Part shown: positions 57,370 to 64,000 of the stretch, piece by piece
How positions within the stretch are numbered: the first letter of the stretch is position 1
How the letters are laid out: every line of letters begins with the position of its first letter
Assembly: GCA_016124455.1 (NCBI GenBank)
Contig: WGNQ01000006.1
Coordinates: forward strand, 1-64,000
Direction of reading: 5' to 3'
Length of the DNA: 64,000 nucleotides
Origin: Sideroxydans sp.
GTDB taxonomy: Bacteria > Pseudomonadota > Gammaproteobacteria > Burkholderiales > Gallionellaceae
Translations under genes and position numbers: made by a program
The notes under the pieces: generated by a model
Seen by the model: only the letters and a program-made list of their open reading frames with translations
The model's database searches: none
What the model was told of the DNA's origin: nothing

Positions 57370-58079
57370 GTCAGTTGCTTGAAGTACGCGGACTGAAGGT
57401 GGCTTACGGCGGGATCAAGGCGGTGAAAGGCATTGATTTCGACATTGCGGCGGGCGAACTGGTCGCGTTGATCGGCAGCAACGGCGCAGGCAAGACCACT
57501 ACGCTCAAGGCACTGGCCGGCTTGTTGCACCCGACAGCGGGCAGATTGCATTACGATGGCAAATCGCTGCACAGTGTTGCCGCGCATCAGCGTGTGTACC
57601 GTGGCATGGCGCTGGTGCCGGAAGGGCGCGGCATTTTCGCCCGGCTCAGCGTGGAAGAAAACCTGCAGATGGGCGCGTATTGCCGAAACGACAAGGCCGA
57701 AATTGACCAGGATATGCAGCGCATCTACCAGCTGTTCCCTCGCCTCGCGGAGCGCCGCATGCAACTTGCCGGTACGCTGTCCGGTGGCGAGCAGCAAATG
57801 GTGGCAATGGGCCGTGCCATGATGTCGCGCCCGAAACTGCTGATGCTGGACGAACCCAGCATGGGGCTCGCCCCGATGATGGTGGAGAAAATCTTCGAGA
57901 CCATACGCGACATTTCTGCCCAAGGCGTTGCCATTTTGCTGGTCGAACAGAATGCCAGGCTTGCACTCGAGGTTGCGCAGCGCGGTTATGTGCTGGAAGG
58001 CGGAGTGGTCGGTTTGTCGGACAGTGCGGCCAACCTGCTGGGCAGCGACGACGTAAGACGTGCTTATCTTGGTGCCTGA
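57366..58079 (+). CDS. livF: Branched-chain amino-acid ABC transporter ATPase LivF
   Basis: 237 aa. Walker A GSNGAGKTTTLK, signature LSGGEQQMVAMGRAMM, Walker B LLMLDEPSMGLAP. The LivF-type VPEGRGIFARLSVEENL is present. Last gene of the Liv operon, convergent with the TSUP gene 4 nt away. Confidence 0.95.
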   Translation: MSQLLEVRGLKVAYGGIKAVKGIDFDIAAGELVALIGSNGAGKTTTLKALAGLLHPTAGRLHYDGKSLHSVAAHQRVYRGMALVPEGRGIFARLSVEENLQMGAYCRNDKAEIDQDMQRIYQLFPRLAERRMQLAGTLSGGEQQMVAMGRAMMSRPKLLMLDEPSMGLAPMMVEKIFETIRDISAQGVAILLVEQNARLALEVAQRGYVLEGGVVGLSDSAANLLGSDDVRRAYLGA

Positions 58080-58083
58080 ACGG

Positions 58084-58878
58084 CTATAACACTTTCAACA
58101 GCAGCTTCGTCGCCAGTATCAGCAGCAGCACGGCAAACAGCTTGCGCAGCAATCCCACTTTCATGCGATGTGCGGCCTTTGCTCCCAGCGGTGCAGTGAC
58201 CAGGCTGGCCAGTGCGACCCACAGCAGCGCGGGCAGATAAACGAAGCCCAGGTTTGGGGACGGCAGTGAGTGAGTGCTCATGCCGGTGACGATGTAGCCG
58301 ATGCTGCCGCCCACTGCGACCGGAAAACCGACCGCGGCCGAGGTGCCGATCGCGTTGCGCAGCGACAGGTTGCACCAGACCAGGAACGGCACGACCACGG
58401 TGCCGCCACCGATCGAGACCAGGCTGCTGATCCAGCCGGTGAAGGTGCCGACGGCGCTCATGCCGGCGATGCCCGGCAACTGGCGTGACGGCTTGGGGCG
58501 CACGTCGAGCAGGATCTGTGCGGCGGCGAAGTAGACGAACAGCGCGAAGAAAATACCCAGGCCCAGTGGCGAGATCGCTGCGGCGGACAGTGCGCCCAGC
58601 GCGGCACCGAGCAGGATGCCGGGAGTGATGCCGCGCACCACTTGCCAGTTTACTGCGCCATGCTGATGGTGTTTGCGCGCACTGGCGATCGAGGTGAACA
58701 GGATGGTGGCCATCGAAGTGCCGAGCGCCATGTGCATCAAGTGTGTGGCAGGAAAGTGCTGGGCGTCGAACAGCAACAGCAGCATGGGTACCAGCACCAG
58801 GCCGCCGCCGACACCGAACAGCCCGGCGAGGAAGCCCGTGATGGCGCCCAGCAGCAAATAGGCGAGCGCCCACTCCAT
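58084..58878 (-). CDS. TSUP-family anion permease (TauE/SafE)
   Basis: 264 aa with about eight membrane helices. Two GxGGG-like motifs FGVGGGLVLVPML and VSIGGGTVVVPFL are typical of the internal repeat. The family exports sulfite, sulfoacetate or related anions; substrate unknown here. Start ATG 58878 gives MEWALAYLL; the frame is open upstream into the EVE gene, whose stop is one base away. Confidence 0.9.
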   Translation of the reverse strand: MEWALAYLLLGAITGFLAGLFGVGGGLVLVPMLLLLFDAQHFPATHLMHMALGTSMATILFTSIASARKHHQHGAVNWQVVRGITPGILLGAALGALSAAAISPLGLGIFFALFVYFAAAQILLDVRPKPSRQLPGIAGMSAVGTFTGWISSLVSIGGGTVVVPFLVWCNLSLRNAIGTSAAVGFPVAVGGSIGYIVTGMSTHSLPSPNLGFVYLPALLWVALASLVTAPLGAKAAHRMKVGLLRKLFAVLLLILATKLLLKVL

Positions 58879-58879
58879 C

Positions 58880-59344
58880 TCAGTTGTGGGCCAGCCTGGT
58901 GGTGATGAATTTCCACTCGGCAGGATCAAGCGGAGTGATCGACAGGCGATTGCCGCGTTGCAGGGTACGCATGTGCTCTAGCTCGGGGTGGCTGCGCAAT
59001 TCGGCCAGTGGGATCAGGTCGATTCTCCTGACCAGCTGTACGTCGACGTTGAACCAGCGCGGTGTTTCCTGCGTGGCTTTGGGGTCGAAATATTTGCTGT
59101 CGCGCTTGAACTGGGTGGCATCGGGATACGCGGTGCTGCTCACGCGCGCGATGCCGGCGATGCCGGGTTCCTTGCAGTTGGAGTGGTAGAACAGCACGCC
59201 ATCGCCGACCTGCATCTGGTCGCGCATGAAATTGCGGGCCTGGTAGTTGCGCACGCCGTACCAGGCAACAGTCTGGTTGGGCAGCGCGGCCAGATCGTCG
59301 ATGCTGACGTCGGCGGGTTCGGATTTCATCAGCCAGTAACGCAT
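58880..59344 (-). CDS. EVE domain protein
   Basis: 154 aa. MRYWLMKSEPADVSIDDL, WYGVRNYQARNFMRD and VGDGVLFYHSNCKEPGIAG are EVE/thymocyte nuclear protein 1 signatures. The PUA-like fold is predicted to bind modified bases in DNA or RNA. It stands between 6S RNA and the TSUP gene on the same strand. Confidence 0.94.
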   Translation of the reverse strand: MRYWLMKSEPADVSIDDLAALPNQTVAWYGVRNYQARNFMRDQMQVGDGVLFYHSNCKEPGIAGIARVSSTAYPDATQFKRDSKYFDPKATQETPRWFNVDVQLVRRIDLIPLAELRSHPELEHMRTLQRGNRLSITPLDPAEWKFITTRLAHN

Positions 59345-59370
59345 GGTGAGAGTCTTTGGAAATTTGGCAG

Positions 59371-59398
59371 AAAAAATAATGCGGCTTGCGCCGCATTA
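59371..59398 (-). terminator. Terminator of the 6S RNA gene
   Basis: Minus-strand stem TAATGCGGC / GCCGCATTA (59377-59398) followed by TTTTTT (59371-59376). It ends the transcript of ssrS before the EVE gene. Confidence 0.85.
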
Positions 59399-59403
59399 AA
59401 AAT

Positions 59404-59592
59404 AAAAGTCCCCCACCTGTGCCGTTTTGGTTCAGCATCTTGAACCTGAAGTTCAAGAAGGCCATTCGCCAGTCGCATCAGGTACATCCGCAAAGGGACG
59501 CGCACAACAGCAACATTCGGGTCACGACCGTACGCAATGCGTATTGGTTCTAAGAGTATATGAACCTTGCGAACACCGCAGGGGACAACTCC
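59404..59592 (-). ncRNA. ssrS: 6S RNA
   Basis: About 185-190 nt RNA downstream of zapA, the usual site. On the minus strand the ends pair through GTCCCCTG and CAGGTGGGGGAC, with the long rod interrupted by a central bubble, and the strong inner hairpin CTTGAACTTCAGGTTCAAG (about 59437-59459) matches the equivalent TTGAAC element of E. coli 6S RNA. 6S RNA binds sigma-70 holoenzyme in stationary phase. The exact ends are approximate. Confidence 0.85.
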
Positions 59593-59602
59593 TGACAACC
59601 AT

Positions 59603-59917
59603 CTAGAACAACTCGTCCTGTTCGGCGAGCGTTGTGTCGATGACTGTCTCCATGGCATTCATTCTACGCTTAAACTCGGCCAAGTCAAAACCGCCGCCAA
59701 GGCGCATGGTCAGTAGTTCGTGGGCAATGTTGAGGGCAGCCATGATGGCGATGCGTTCGACTGATGCGACTTTGCCGCTATCGCGAATCTCGCGCATCTT
59801 CTTGTCGAGATAGGCGACCGCATCGAGCAATTCCGCCCGCTCGTCTTCCGGACAGGCAACGCGCAGGTCGCGATCCAGGATCTTGATATCCAGTGTTTTG
59901 ACTTTATCGTTGCTCAT
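59603..59917 (-). CDS. zapA: Cell division protein ZapA
   Basis: 104 aa. KTLDIKILDRDLRVACPEDE begins the ZapA domain and a C-terminal coiled-coil follows (residues ~55-95). It cross-links FtsZ filaments. Overlaps the ZapB-like gene by 4 nt and is followed by 6S RNA, the classic arrangement. Confidence 0.95.
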   Translation of the reverse strand: MSNDKVKTLDIKILDRDLRVACPEDERAELLDAVAYLDKKMREIRDSGKVASVERIAIMAALNIAHELLTMRLGGGFDLAEFKRRMNAMETVIDTTLAEQDELF

Positions 59918-60111
59918 GCGTCTTCGGGTAATTGTGCAAGCAGTTTTTCCAGCCGGGCCTTGGCGTGGTCAATTTTGTCGCTGCACTGGCGCTGGTGGCT
60001 CTGGCTGTCCGCCAGTGCTTGCCGCAATTCGTGGTTCTCCGCGCGCAAGCGCTGGCTCAACTGCACGAGCTGCGCCAGTTTATGTTCCAAAGTGTCGAAT
60101 TCGCTTTTCAC
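59914..60111 (-). CDS. ZapB-like coiled-coil protein (TIGR02449)
   Basis: About 65 aa, almost wholly coiled coil (EFDTLEHKLAQLVQLSQRL, ENHELRQAL). Family partner of ZapA in betaproteobacteria. Start GTG 60111 is chosen to match family length; TTG 60147 gives 77 aa. Neither has a strong ribosome-binding site. Confidence 0.85.
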   Translation of the reverse strand: MKSEFDTLEHKLAQLVQLSQRLRAENHELRQALADSQSHQRQCSDKIDHAKARLEKLLAQLPEDA

Positions 60112-60224
60112 TTTCAAACTATAGTTCAGAAAAACCTGATGAGTCAAACGGTAACGAGAATTTCTGAAAGTTGTTTGCGATGAAGGGTGGCTGGCCGCAT
60201 AGTTTGTTACAATAGCGGCGCTTC

Positions 60225-60396
60225 AAGGTGCCGGGCAAATTATTTGCCCGGTTAAACGGGAAACAGGTGCGAAACCTGTGCTGCCCCCGCAACGGTAAGC
60301 AGGTGCGGGCGTGTCATCAAGCCACTGTGAGTGATCATGGGAAGGCGATGCGCCCCGATCTTTCGGATCAACCCTGCGAGCCCGGATACCGGCCTT
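60225..60396 (+). promoter_or_regulatory. Cobalamin (AdoCbl) riboswitch
   Basis: Contains the B12-box elements in order: TTAAACGGGAAAC, GGTGCGAAACCTGTGCTGCCC then CCGCAACGGTAAG, GCCACTG, GGGAAGGCG, and GCGAGCCCGGATACCGGCC. Ends pair AAGG / CCTT. It lies 190 nt before btuB. A TACAAT (60208-60213) just upstream could be the -10 of its promoter. The region 60112-60224 holds no gene. Confidence 0.93.
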
Positions 60397-60545
60397 GGCG
60401 CGGGATTGTTGAATGGCCGGCTGGCCGCTCAGCAGTCCACAGGTCGGGAAATGCTGCGGGCGGCGCATGGACGGCAGGCAAATGCGCCGTGATGGCGTCC
60501 GCCTTCCGTTTCTGTCACCCTCCGCGGTATTTCCTGTGTTTGAAC

Positions 60546-60568
60546 ATTCCAACGGGGACGTTTGGAAT
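60546..60568 (+). promoter_or_regulatory. Hairpin just upstream of the btuB start
   Basis: ATTCCAA / TTGGAAT stem around CGGGGACGT, ending 17 nt before the btuB ATG and next to the AGGA ribosome-binding site. It may be part of the riboswitch expression platform acting on translation; there is no T-run for termination. Confidence 0.4.
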
Positions 60569-60585
60569 TCGCTCAGGAAAATCTC

Positions 60586-62463
60586 ATGAAACATACCAGG
60601 TTGTTTGCCGCCATTTTATGTGCGGCGCCCCCATTCGCCTACGCGGCAACAGGCGATACATCCGATGAAATTGTAGTGACCGCCACACGCATCGCACAAC
60701 CCTTGAACCAGACGCTGGCGCATACCTCGGTGATCAGCCGGCAGGACATCAGGAATGCGCAGGCCGTGGACGTGCCGTCCGTGCTGAGGGATCTGGCCGG
60801 CGTCGAGTTTTACCAGTCCGGAGGTATTGGCAAGCAAAGCAGCCTGTTCCTGCGCGGCGCCAATTCCAGCCATGTGCTGATCCTGCTGGACGGGGTGCGT
60901 ATCAATTCCGCGACGACAGGCAGCACGGAACTCGATCAGCTGATGCTGGACCAGGTCGAACGTATCGAGGTGGTGCGCGGCAATGCCAGCAGCCTGTATG
61001 GTTCCGAGGCCATCGGCGGTGTTATCCAGATTTTTACCCGGCATGGCGGGGGCGCGCCCTGTTTCAATGCCAGCGCAGGTATTGGCACGCATAATACCCG
61101 GCATGTCTCCGCAGGGTTCAGCGGGCAGAGCGGTGATGCAGACTTCAGTGTGCAGGCTTCACATTACAAGACTGCCGGCGTGTCGGCCATCAAGCCCAGC
61201 ATCGTACCCACGGTGAACCCGGATCGGGACGGCTACGACAACACCAGCTTGTCGGCCAGCCTGCATTACGCACTGGATATGGACAACGGCCTGGCGGTTT
61301 CCCTGCTCGACAGCCAGGGTAGCAGCCAGAACGACAATTCCTTTGGCCTGCCCACCGATGTGAACACCAGTAAATCGCATATCCAGAAATTGTCGCTGCT
61401 GTCGGACAACCGGATCAACGCAACATGGCACAGCAAGCTGCAACTGGCGCAAGGCGTGGACGATACCCGGAATTTTCTGAATGGGATGCCCGATATAGCG
61501 CTGGGCGCGCTGTTCAAGACAGTCAACAACCAGGTGACCTGGCAGAATGCGTTGCAGTTCGATGAAAACAGCATCTTGAACCTTGGTGCGGAAGGTCTTA
61601 CGCAGCAGGTGGCAAGCGACACTGCCTATACCCGCAACAAGCGTACTGCGCACAGCCTGTTCGCCGGCTATACCGGAAACTTTGGCGCGCATCAGCTGCA
61701 GGCCAACCTGCGCGAGGATCGCTATTCCGATTTTGGTGTGGCGGATACCGGATTGCTGGGCTACGGTTATGCCATCAACGAGAAGTGGCGTGCCACGGCT
61801 GTGGCAAGTACTGCATTCAAGGCGCCAACGTTGAATGACTTGTACTACCCCCTGATAAATTATGGCACTTTCGGCGGAGTGACCTATTCATACCAGGGCA
61901 ATCCGAATCTGAAGCCCGAGCGTTCGCGCAATGCAGAGCTGGGCATGCACTATACGGCCGGCGGACAGCAGGTGGATGTTGCATATTTCGACAGTCGCAT
62001 CCGAGACCTGATTGCCAGCAACGGTTTGGCCGCAGGATCGGTAATCAACCTGAGCCAGGCACGCAACGAAGGCTGGGAATTCAGTTATGACGGACAGTTC
62101 GGCGATACCGGCGTCAAGGCGGCATTGACGTTGCAGAATCCGCGTGATGGCCAGACCGGCCAGTTGCTGGTGCGTCGTGCCAGGTCGTATGGCAGCATCG
62201 GGATAACGCAGCGACTGGGACTCTGGAAGGTCGGTGGAGAGTGCCAGTTCAGCGGCCCGCGTGTGGATTACGATATCAACACCTTTGCGCGTACCACGCT
62301 GTCCGGATACCAGGTGGTCAACCTGACTGCGAACTATGCGCTCGACAAGCATCTCAACCTGTCGCTGCGTGCCGACAATGTGTTCAACAGGGACTACATG
62401 CTGGCCCATGGTTATAACACTCTGGGGCGCACCGTGTTCGTTGCCGTGAACTATCAGCAATAA
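60586..62463 (+). CDS. btuB: TonB-dependent vitamin B12 receptor BtuB
   Basis: 625 aa. Signal peptide of about 20 residues (PFAYAATG), TonB box DEIVVTATRI, plug domain with FLRGANSSHVLILLDGVRIN and VERIEVVRGNASSLYGSEAIGGVIQIF, then 22-strand barrel ending VFVAVNYQQ. Start ATG 60586 (MKHTRLFAA) with AGGA upstream. Control by the preceding cobalamin riboswitch supports the B12 substrate. Confidence 0.94.
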   Translation: MKHTRLFAAILCAAPPFAYAATGDTSDEIVVTATRIAQPLNQTLAHTSVISRQDIRNAQAVDVPSVLRDLAGVEFYQSGGIGKQSSLFLRGANSSHVLILLDGVRINSATTGSTELDQLMLDQVERIEVVRGNASSLYGSEAIGGVIQIFTRHGGGAPCFNASAGIGTHNTRHVSAGFSGQSGDADFSVQASHYKTAGVSAIKPSIVPTVNPDRDGYDNTSLSASLHYALDMDNGLAVSLLDSQGSSQNDNSFGLPTDVNTSKSHIQKLSLLSDNRINATWHSKLQLAQGVDDTRNFLNGMPDIALGALFKTVNNQVTWQNALQFDENSILNLGAEGLTQQVASDTAYTRNKRTAHSLFAGYTGNFGAHQLQANLREDRYSDFGVADTGLLGYGYAINEKWRATAVASTAFKAPTLNDLYYPLINYGTFGGVTYSYQGNPNLKPERSRNAELGMHYTAGGQQVDVAYFDSRIRDLIASNGLAAGSVINLSQARNEGWEFSYDGQFGDTGVKAALTLQNPRDGQTGQLLVRRARSYGSIGITQRLGLWKVGGECQFSGPRVDYDINTFARTTLSGYQVVNLTANYALDKHLNLSLRADNVFNRDYMLAHGYNTLGRTVFVAVNYQQ

Positions 62464-62487
62464 GCGCCAGAATCGGCGTAAAACAAG

Positions 62488-62514
62488 AGGCGGCAGCGAT
62501 GCCGCCTTTTTGTT
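62488..62514 (+). terminator. Terminator of btuB
   Basis: Stem AGGCGGCA / TGCCGCCT with GCGA loop, then TTTTGTTT. Confidence 0.9.
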
Positions 62515-62544
62515 TCCGGTAGGATTTCTGCTAGAGTGCGCGCC

Positions 62545-64000
62545 ATGGATATGACTAGTTCCCAGCTTTATCTGCGTCTGTTAGGTTACGTCAAACGTTA
62601 CTGGCGCGTATTTGCGGCATCGATAGGCGGCATGATGGTGGCGGCAGCGACCGAGCCGTTGATCCCGGCCCTGCTCAAGCCGATGCTGGACGGGACATTC
62701 GTGCACAAGGACCAGACGGTCATCGATCTGGCACCGATCTTTATCTTGGGGATTTTTTTCGTGCGTGGCGTGTCGACTTTCATTGCGACCTACGCCATCA
62801 ACTGGGTCGGCAACAAGGTGGTCATGGATCTGCGCGACGAAATGTTCCGCAAGCTGATTTCCCTGCCGACGAATTTTTACGACGACCATGCTACCGGCAA
62901 CCTGATTTCCAAGCTGACTTTCGATGTCACGCAGGTAACCGCCGCCGCGACCAATGTGGTTACCATTTCCATCCGCGATTCCATCATCATCGCCGGTTTG
63001 CTGGGCTGGCTGCTTTACCTTAACTGGAAACTGACGCTGCTTACGCTGGTGATGGCGCCGGTGATCGCGCTCATTATCCGTACCGTCAACCGCCGCCTGC
63101 GCACCGCCAGTCGTGATTCGCAGCGCGCGATGGGTGACATCACGCAGGTGATAGAGGAAAGTGTTACCGCACACAAGGTGGTGAAGCTGTTCGGCGGACA
63201 GCAGTATGAGAGCGGGCGCTTCAACGAGCAGGCCAATTGGGTGCGTCGCCATACCATGAAGCAGGCCGCGGCCGCCGCAGCCAACGTGCCCATCGTGCAG
63301 ATGGTGGCGGCGCTGGCGCTGGCCGTTATCGTCTATCTGGCGACGGCACAATCGAAAGCGGATGAAACCACGGTAGGCGGTTTTCTTTCCTTCATCGCCG
63401 CGATGCTGATGCTGACTGCGCCACTCAAGCGCCTGACCAGCGTCAGCGAGTTCCTGCAACGCGGGCTGGCCGCATCGGAAAGCGTATTTGAGCTGATCGA
63501 TACCCCCGGCGAGGTGGATGGTGGCAGTACCGTAATCGGGCGCGCTGCCGGCAAGCTCACGTTCGAGCATGTGACCTTTGCTTACCAGGCGGATGGCCGG
63601 AATGCGCTGCACGACATCGACCTTGATATCCCCGCCGGGCAGACCGTGGCACTGGTCGGCGCCTCCGGCAGTGGTAAAAGCACGCTGGCCAATCTGGTGC
63701 CGCGGTTCTATTTGCCGAGCAGCGGGCGTATCACGCTGGATGGCCATGACCTGGCCGACCTGACGCTGGACAGCCTGCGTACCAATATCGCACTGGTCAG
63801 CCAGGAGGTGGTGCTGTTCAACGACACGGTTGCCGCGAATATTGCCTATGGCCAGATGCGCGCAGTACCGGAGGCGGAAATTATCGCTGCAGCCGAGGCG
63901 GCGCATGCGCTGGAATTCATCCGCGACATGCCGCAGGGCATGAATACACTGATCGGCGAGAAAGGGGTGCGCCTGTCCGGTGGGCAGCGTCAGCGCATCG
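62545..64000 (+). CDS. msbA: Lipid A export ABC transporter MsbA (3' end outside window)
   Basis: The first ~485 codons are present and the gene runs off the end. N-terminal half has six membrane helices (residues ~20-310), including FVRGVSTFIATYAINWVGNK; nucleotide domain has Walker A VGASGSGKSTLAN (about residue 375), Q-loop VSQEVVLFNDT and signature LSGGQRQRI. Flips lipid A-core across the inner membrane. ATG 62545 chosen; ATG 62551 also possible. 31 nt after the btuB terminator. Confidence 0.93.
   Translation, partial: MDMTSSQLYLRLLGYVKRYWRVFAASIGGMMVAAATEPLIPALLKPMLDGTFVHKDQTVIDLAPIFILGIFFVRGVSTFIATYAINWVGNKVVMDLRDEMFRKLISLPTNFYDDHATGNLISKLTFDVTQVTAAATNVVTISIRDSIIIAGLLGWLLYLNWKLTLLTLVMAPVIALIIRTVNRRLRTASRDSQRAMGDITQVIEESVTAHKVVKLFGGQQYESGRFNEQANWVRRHTMKQAAAAAANVPIVQMVAALALAVIVYLATAQSKADETTVGGFLSFIAAMLMLTAPLKRLTSVSEFLQRGLAASESVFELIDTPGEVDGGSTVIGRAAGKLTFEHVTFAYQADGRNALHDIDLDIPAGQTVALVGASGSGKSTLANLVPRFYLPSSGRITLDGHDLADLTLDSLRTNIALVSQEVVLFNDTVAANIAYGQMRAVPEAEIIAAAEAAHALEFIRDMPQGMNTLIGEKGVRLSGGQRQRI

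Overview
The window reads as ordinary chromosome of a betaproteobacterium, most likely in or near Nitrosomonadales (Gallionellaceae or Sulfuricellaceae type). Pointers are gene content and order: glnK-amtB beside an outer-membrane protein, the acidithiobacillus-type gshA, hemA-prfA-prmC-grxD, argH next to an AlgZ/AlgR pair and hemC-D-X-Y, metX-metW, a LivHMGF operon, zapA with 6S RNA, and three small monoheme cytochromes c. The lineage is an inference; no rRNA is present. Coding density is very high, with many 1-8 nt overlaps. I see no tRNA, rRNA, IS element, prophage or CRISPR array.

Layout. 1-7231: end of an outer-membrane protein, glnK-amtB, a 27-residue membrane microprotein on the minus strand, a DEAD-box helicase, then ybiT-murI-purU on the minus strand. 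7337-12243: gshA-apbE, a 69-residue membrane protein, and a partial regulatory PTS (IIA-Man, HPr, enzyme I) without any visible permease. 12250-19077: a SAM-II type riboswitch with terminator ahead of metX-metW, then ampG, hemA-prfA-prmC and grxD. 19221-30818: argH, AlgZ/AlgR-like sensor and LytTR regulator, a diguanylate cyclase, ppc, and hemC-hemD-hemX-hemY. 30850-36823: a ferredoxin-type reductase, an SDR-like epimerase, oxyR, then a candidate OxyR site and the cluster rubrerythrin / double [4Fe-4S] CCG protein / DUF3501 / dps, which looks like a peroxide and iron defence unit. 36849-41435: trpE-trpG-trpD with gph and rpe. 41556-51559: apaG, methyltransferase, mltA, rhodanese, pldA, DUF389, CPA1 antiporter, lgt, ilvD and an orphan ParA. 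51791-53224: three tandem cytochromes c, each with its own terminator, two with the same palindrome at the -35 region. 53239-58079: a branched-chain amino-acid type ABC transporter. 58084-64000: TSUP permease, EVE protein, 6S RNA, zapA, zapB-like gene, cobalamin riboswitch with btuB, and the start of msbA.

Most interesting signals: the SAM-II switch, for which a 9-bp antiterminator can be read directly from the sequence; the OxyR-type tetrad (ATAG-N7-CTAT-N7-GTAG-N7-TAAT) just upstream of the rubrerythrin promoter; the matched GTTTGCAAAC-N14-TAnAAT arrangement in front of two cytochrome genes; and the well-supported microprotein at 2162-2245. Start sites moved from the longest open frame are explained in each entry.
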